From: Bacillota bacterium
GTDB taxonomy: Bacteria > Bacillota > Clostridia > Christensenellales > Aristaeellaceae
DNA: 25,086 nt
Direction of reading: 5' to 3'
Assembly: GCA_023392515.1 (NCBI GenBank)
Contig: JAEVYX010000056.1
Span: forward strand, 1 to 25,086
Positions 23,050 through 25,086 of the stretch are shown piece by piece. Position 1 is the stretch's first letter. Each line of letters starts with the position of its first letter. The notes under the pieces were generated by a model. The model made no database searches, was not told the origin of the DNA, and worked only from the letters and a program-made list of their open reading frames with translations. Position numbers and translations under genes: made by a program.

Positions 23050-24081
23050 ATGACGGCCCGAAGATTTTCACGCAGGCCTGGCCGCCATGATTCGGGCGCT
23101 TCCTGGATTTCCTACTCCGATATGATGGCCGCCCTGCTGCTCATGTTTGTATTGGCGCTGAGTTACAGTATCTATCAGTATTTTACCATGATGGAAACGA
23201 AAACCGTCGAACTGGAGGAAAAGGGCGCACTCCTGTCCAGCCAGCAGTTACTGTTGGACGAGCAGTCTCAAAAGCTTCTCACCCAGCAGGAAACACTGTC
23301 CGCACAGGAAAAGGCATTGCTGGCAGCCCAGGCTTCCCTTTCCGAACAGCAGGGGCAGCTTTCGTCCCAGCAATTGACGCTGGATCAGCAGCAAAAACTG
23401 CTGGCGGCGGCCCAGGCGGCATTGGCAACCCAGGAGAGCGAACTTCAGGCCGCACAAATGCAGGTGGCCGACCAGCAAAACCGGCTGGATGCGGCAACAT
23501 CGCTGCTCAACAGCCAGAAGGAAGCCATGAGTGCCCAACAGGTGAAGATTGACGACCTGATCGGCATGCGCACCAAGATCATACAGGAATTGAGCGTCAC
23601 GCTGACCGGTGCCAACCTGAAAGCCACCGTTGACAAGCAGACCGGCGATATCGTGCTGGACAGTGCCGTATTTTTTGATACCGGCAAGAGCGGCATCAAG
23701 GATAGCGGGCAAACGCTGCTCAATCAGTTTATTCCCTTGTATTTAAGCGTGCTTTTGCGCCCGGAATATGAAGATTACCTTGGCGAAATCGTCATCGAAG
23801 GCCACACGGACACCCAGGGCGAATACCTGATGAACCTGGAACTGTCCCAGCAGCGGGCGCTTTCCGTGGCAAAATACTGCCTGCAGATGCCGGGTTTATC
23901 CGAGGAGCAGCGAGAATATCTGCGGAACATCCTTACCGCGAAGGGCAAAAGCTATTCCGACCCGGTGCTCAACGCAGACGGCTCCGTCAACATGGAGCAG
24001 TCCCGCCGGGTGGAGTTCAAGTTCCGCCTGAAGGATGCGGAAATGATTAATGAGATGAACAAGATTTTGTCAGGCCAATAA
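23050..24081 (+). CDS. MotB/OmpA-type stator partner with repeat stalk (ZorB-like)
   Basis: 343 residues. A short basic N-terminus precedes a single membrane helix (about 24-43) beginning ISYSDMMAALLLMFVLAL, whose aspartate (D24) matches the proton-carrying Asp of MotB/ExbD/ZorB. Residues 62-173 are eight tandem 14-residue coiled-coil repeats. The C-terminal domain (about 185-335) is OmpA/MotB-like, with IEGHTDTQG, LSQQRALSVAKYCL and QSRRVEFKF, which bind peptidoglycan. AGAGGGGG is seven bases before the ATG at 23050; a GTG at 23044 overlapping the upstream stop is less well spaced. Coupled with the channel gene it should form a wall-anchored proton motor. Confidence 0.88.
   Translation: MTARRFSRRPGRHDSGASWISYSDMMAALLLMFVLALSYSIYQYFTMMETKTVELEEKGALLSSQQLLLDEQSQKLLTQQETLSAQEKALLAAQASLSEQQGQLSSQQLTLDQQQKLLAAAQAALATQESELQAAQMQVADQQNRLDAATSLLNSQKEAMSAQQVKIDDLIGMRTKIIQELSVTLTGANLKATVDKQTGDIVLDSAVFFDTGKSGIKDSGQTLLNQFIPLYLSVLLRPEYEDYLGEIVIEGHTDTQGEYLMNLELSQQRALSVAKYCLQMPGLSEEQREYLRNILTAKGKSYSDPVLNADGSVNMEQSRRVEFKFRLKDAEMINEMNKILSGQ
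23233..23568 (+). repeat. Eight tandem 14-residue repeats in the stator stalk
   Basis: Each 42-base unit encodes a double heptad with consensus LxxQQxxLxxQxxx; examples are LSSQQLLLDEQSQK, LLTQQETLSAQEKA, LLAAQASLSEQQGQ and LSSQQLTLDQQQKL. The later units are more diverged. The DNA copies are not identical, so this is an old protein-level repeat rather than a recent slippage. Confidence 0.8.
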
Positions 24082-24103
24082 CAAGGCGTAAGGGGCTGCT
24101 ATT

Positions 24104-24583
24104 GTGAAGTTTGTGGCATGGTTCATGGTTTTTCTGCTGCTGGCCTCGGTGGCCGGGGTGGGATATCTGTACGCCACCGCCCAGGTGGTTGTGGAAGCGA
24201 TGGGCGTCAAATCCTTCGAAGCCCAGGATCAGCAGGCGTATTTCGACGACCTAAAGCAGCGCCTGGAAAACGAAACGGTGCTGGGCACGGTGTATCAAAA
24301 TACGCAGCTGGGCGAAGCATCGTCGTACGTCTTTTTAACCTATACGATCCGCCTTCGCAACGACTGTTTGATCACCGCCGATATGATCGAAGTGCAGATC
24401 GTGCCCACAGAATATGATATTCTGCAATTGGGGAATACCGATGTCAAAGCACTGCTCCCCCACACCAAGGGCGATCTCACCGGCACGGTGCTTGCCAAAA
24501 GGGATACCCACGCCGTCCGGCAGATTATCATAACCTATTATATTTGGGGCATTCCCTTTACGCTGAAGGAAACGTACGGCTGA
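24104..24583 (+). CDS. Small membrane-anchored extracytoplasmic protein, unknown
   Basis: 159 residues, family not recognised. One N-terminal hydrophobic helix (about 5-27) without a lipobox is followed by about 130 residues predicted outside the cell: a helical stretch (QQAYFDDLKQRLENETVLG) and then mainly alternating beta-type sequence (YVFLTYTIRLRNDCLI, IEVQIVPTEYDI, QIIITYYIWGIPFTLKETYG). The start is GTG at 24104 with AAGGGG eight bases upstream. It begins 22 bases after the stator partner stop and is followed by a terminator, so it is the third and last gene of the motor operon. Its extracytoplasmic placement next to a peptidoglycan-anchored stator suggests an accessory or sensor subunit; inference only. 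Confidence 0.75.
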   Translation: MKFVAWFMVFLLLASVAGVGYLYATAQVVVEAMGVKSFEAQDQQAYFDDLKQRLENETVLGTVYQNTQLGEASSYVFLTYTIRLRNDCLITADMIEVQIVPTEYDILQLGNTDVKALLPHTKGDLTGTVLAKRDTHAVRQIIITYYIWGIPFTLKETYG

Positions 24584-24607
24584 GAAAACGGTATATCAAC
24601 TGTTAAA

Positions 24608-24628
24608 GGGGCGGAATGTTTCCGCCTC
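24608..24628 (+). terminator. Probable terminator of the motor operon
   Basis: GGGGCGGAA (24608-24616) pairs with TTCCGCCTC (24620-24628), one wobble, three-base loop, followed by TTCTTT. The T-run is interrupted, so strength is uncertain. Confidence 0.6.
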
Positions 24629-24670
24629 TTCTTTACACCATCTCGATGCGCATACGAAGGAGGATGAATC

Positions 24671-25086
24671 ATGAAAAGGTTATTCGTATTGCTGTTCCTT
24701 GCAATACTTGTGATAAGTATTGGCTTGAGCAGCGCCATGGCCGAGCAGCCAACAATCTCAACCAAAGAAATGATGCAAAAATACGAAGATGTCATGCTTG
24801 GAAAGAGCAGCTACATACAATGCAACCGCTATGATGATCTTTACCGCGAAGCAACGATGCCGAGCGAAATCCATGAGTGGTATGGCTATGAATTCGAAGA
24901 GCCTTTGAAGTTTGAAGCATTTTGCATTACCGATCTGGATGGGGATGGCAATATTGAAATCATATTAAAGCTTTCAGAATATTTTGGCTTTGAATTGCTG
25001 AGATACGAAAATGGGCAGGTGTACGGTTTTCCTTTTGTCTATCGGGCCATGGAGGACATAACCCTCGAAGGCGATATTCACGGTTC
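24671..25086 (+). CDS. Secreted protein with DxDxDG motif, partial (3' end outside window)
   Basis: About 138 residues are visible; the gene runs off the window. A signal peptide (about 1-24, cleavage likely after SAMA) is followed by a charged mature region. DLDGDGNIE (88-96) is a DxDxDGxxE calcium-loop pattern seen in EF-hand-like, dockerin-like and FG-GAP/VCBS repeats, and ITDLDGDGNIEIILKL matches the FG-GAP-like edge seen in many secreted clostridial proteins. AAGGAGG is seven bases before the ATG. It follows the motor operon but after a terminator, so cotranscription is doubtful. Base composition is somewhat more A+T-rich than upstream genes. Confidence 0.75.
   Translation, partial: MKRLFVLLFLAILVISIGLSSAMAEQPTISTKEMMQKYEDVMLGKSSYIQCNRYDDLYREATMPSEIHEWYGYEFEEPLKFEAFCITDLDGDGNIEIILKLSEYFGFELLRYENGQVYGFPFVYRAMEDITLEGDIHG

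Noticed and set aside
21440..25086. A complete Zorya phage-defence system
   Set aside because: Only the motor pair is present; no ZorC, ZorD or ZorE-like protein is encoded on either side within the window.

Overview
The window looks like chromosome of a Gram-positive, anaerobic-type Clostridia/Bacillota bacterium. The grounds are nearly universal AGGAGG-type ribosome binding sites, SigA-like promoters with 17-base spacers, a transketolase split into two genes, a BofC-like protein (a family of endospore formers), a Gram-positive LicD protein, and a G+C-rich codon choice. No ribosomal RNA, transfer RNA, CRISPR array, transposase or phage gene is visible. Species cannot be named from the sequence.

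Layout. (1) 1-503 (-): N-terminus of a membrane sensor protein, divergent from a tyrosine phosphatase (692-1414). (2) 1514-4350 (+): MATE exporter, MscS channel and a small P-loop kinase, tightly spaced. (3) 4472-9249 (+): a cell-surface polysaccharide operon from a strong promoter at 4403, with initiating sugar transferase, both transketolase halves, LicD and a flippase. (4) 9271-9438: a 168-bp imperfect inverted repeat between convergent genes. (5) 9478-11897 (-): Na/Pi cotransporter and BofC-like protein, then a divergent phosphoglycolate-phosphatase-like gene (12011-12661). (6) 12682-13671 (-): two unknown membrane proteins, sharing a back-to-back promoter region with a cyclase-family hydrolase (13785) and an AI-2E family permease (14479). 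(7) 15741-21013 (-): HAD hydrolase, FAD-dependent dehydrogenase (COG2509-like), a secreted protein with six bacterial Ig-like domains, and a MarR regulator. (8) 21440-24583 (+): a three-gene operon with a MotA/ExbB-type channel carrying a long cytoplasmic tail, a MotB/OmpA-type stator partner with a regular 14-residue repeat stalk, and a small membrane-anchored unknown. A secreted protein follows and runs off the end.

The best candidate for a poorly described system is region 8. It has the architecture of the ZorA-ZorB proton-driven motor of Zorya phage defence, but none of the Zorya effector genes lie beside it; the third gene is an orphan extracytoplasmic protein. Next best are the compact regulatory piece at 16389-16442, where a terminator, a promoter and a ribosome binding site share the same bases, and the use of a split transketolase inside a polysaccharide/LicD operon. 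All functional statements are from reading sequence and family motifs; no database search was run.
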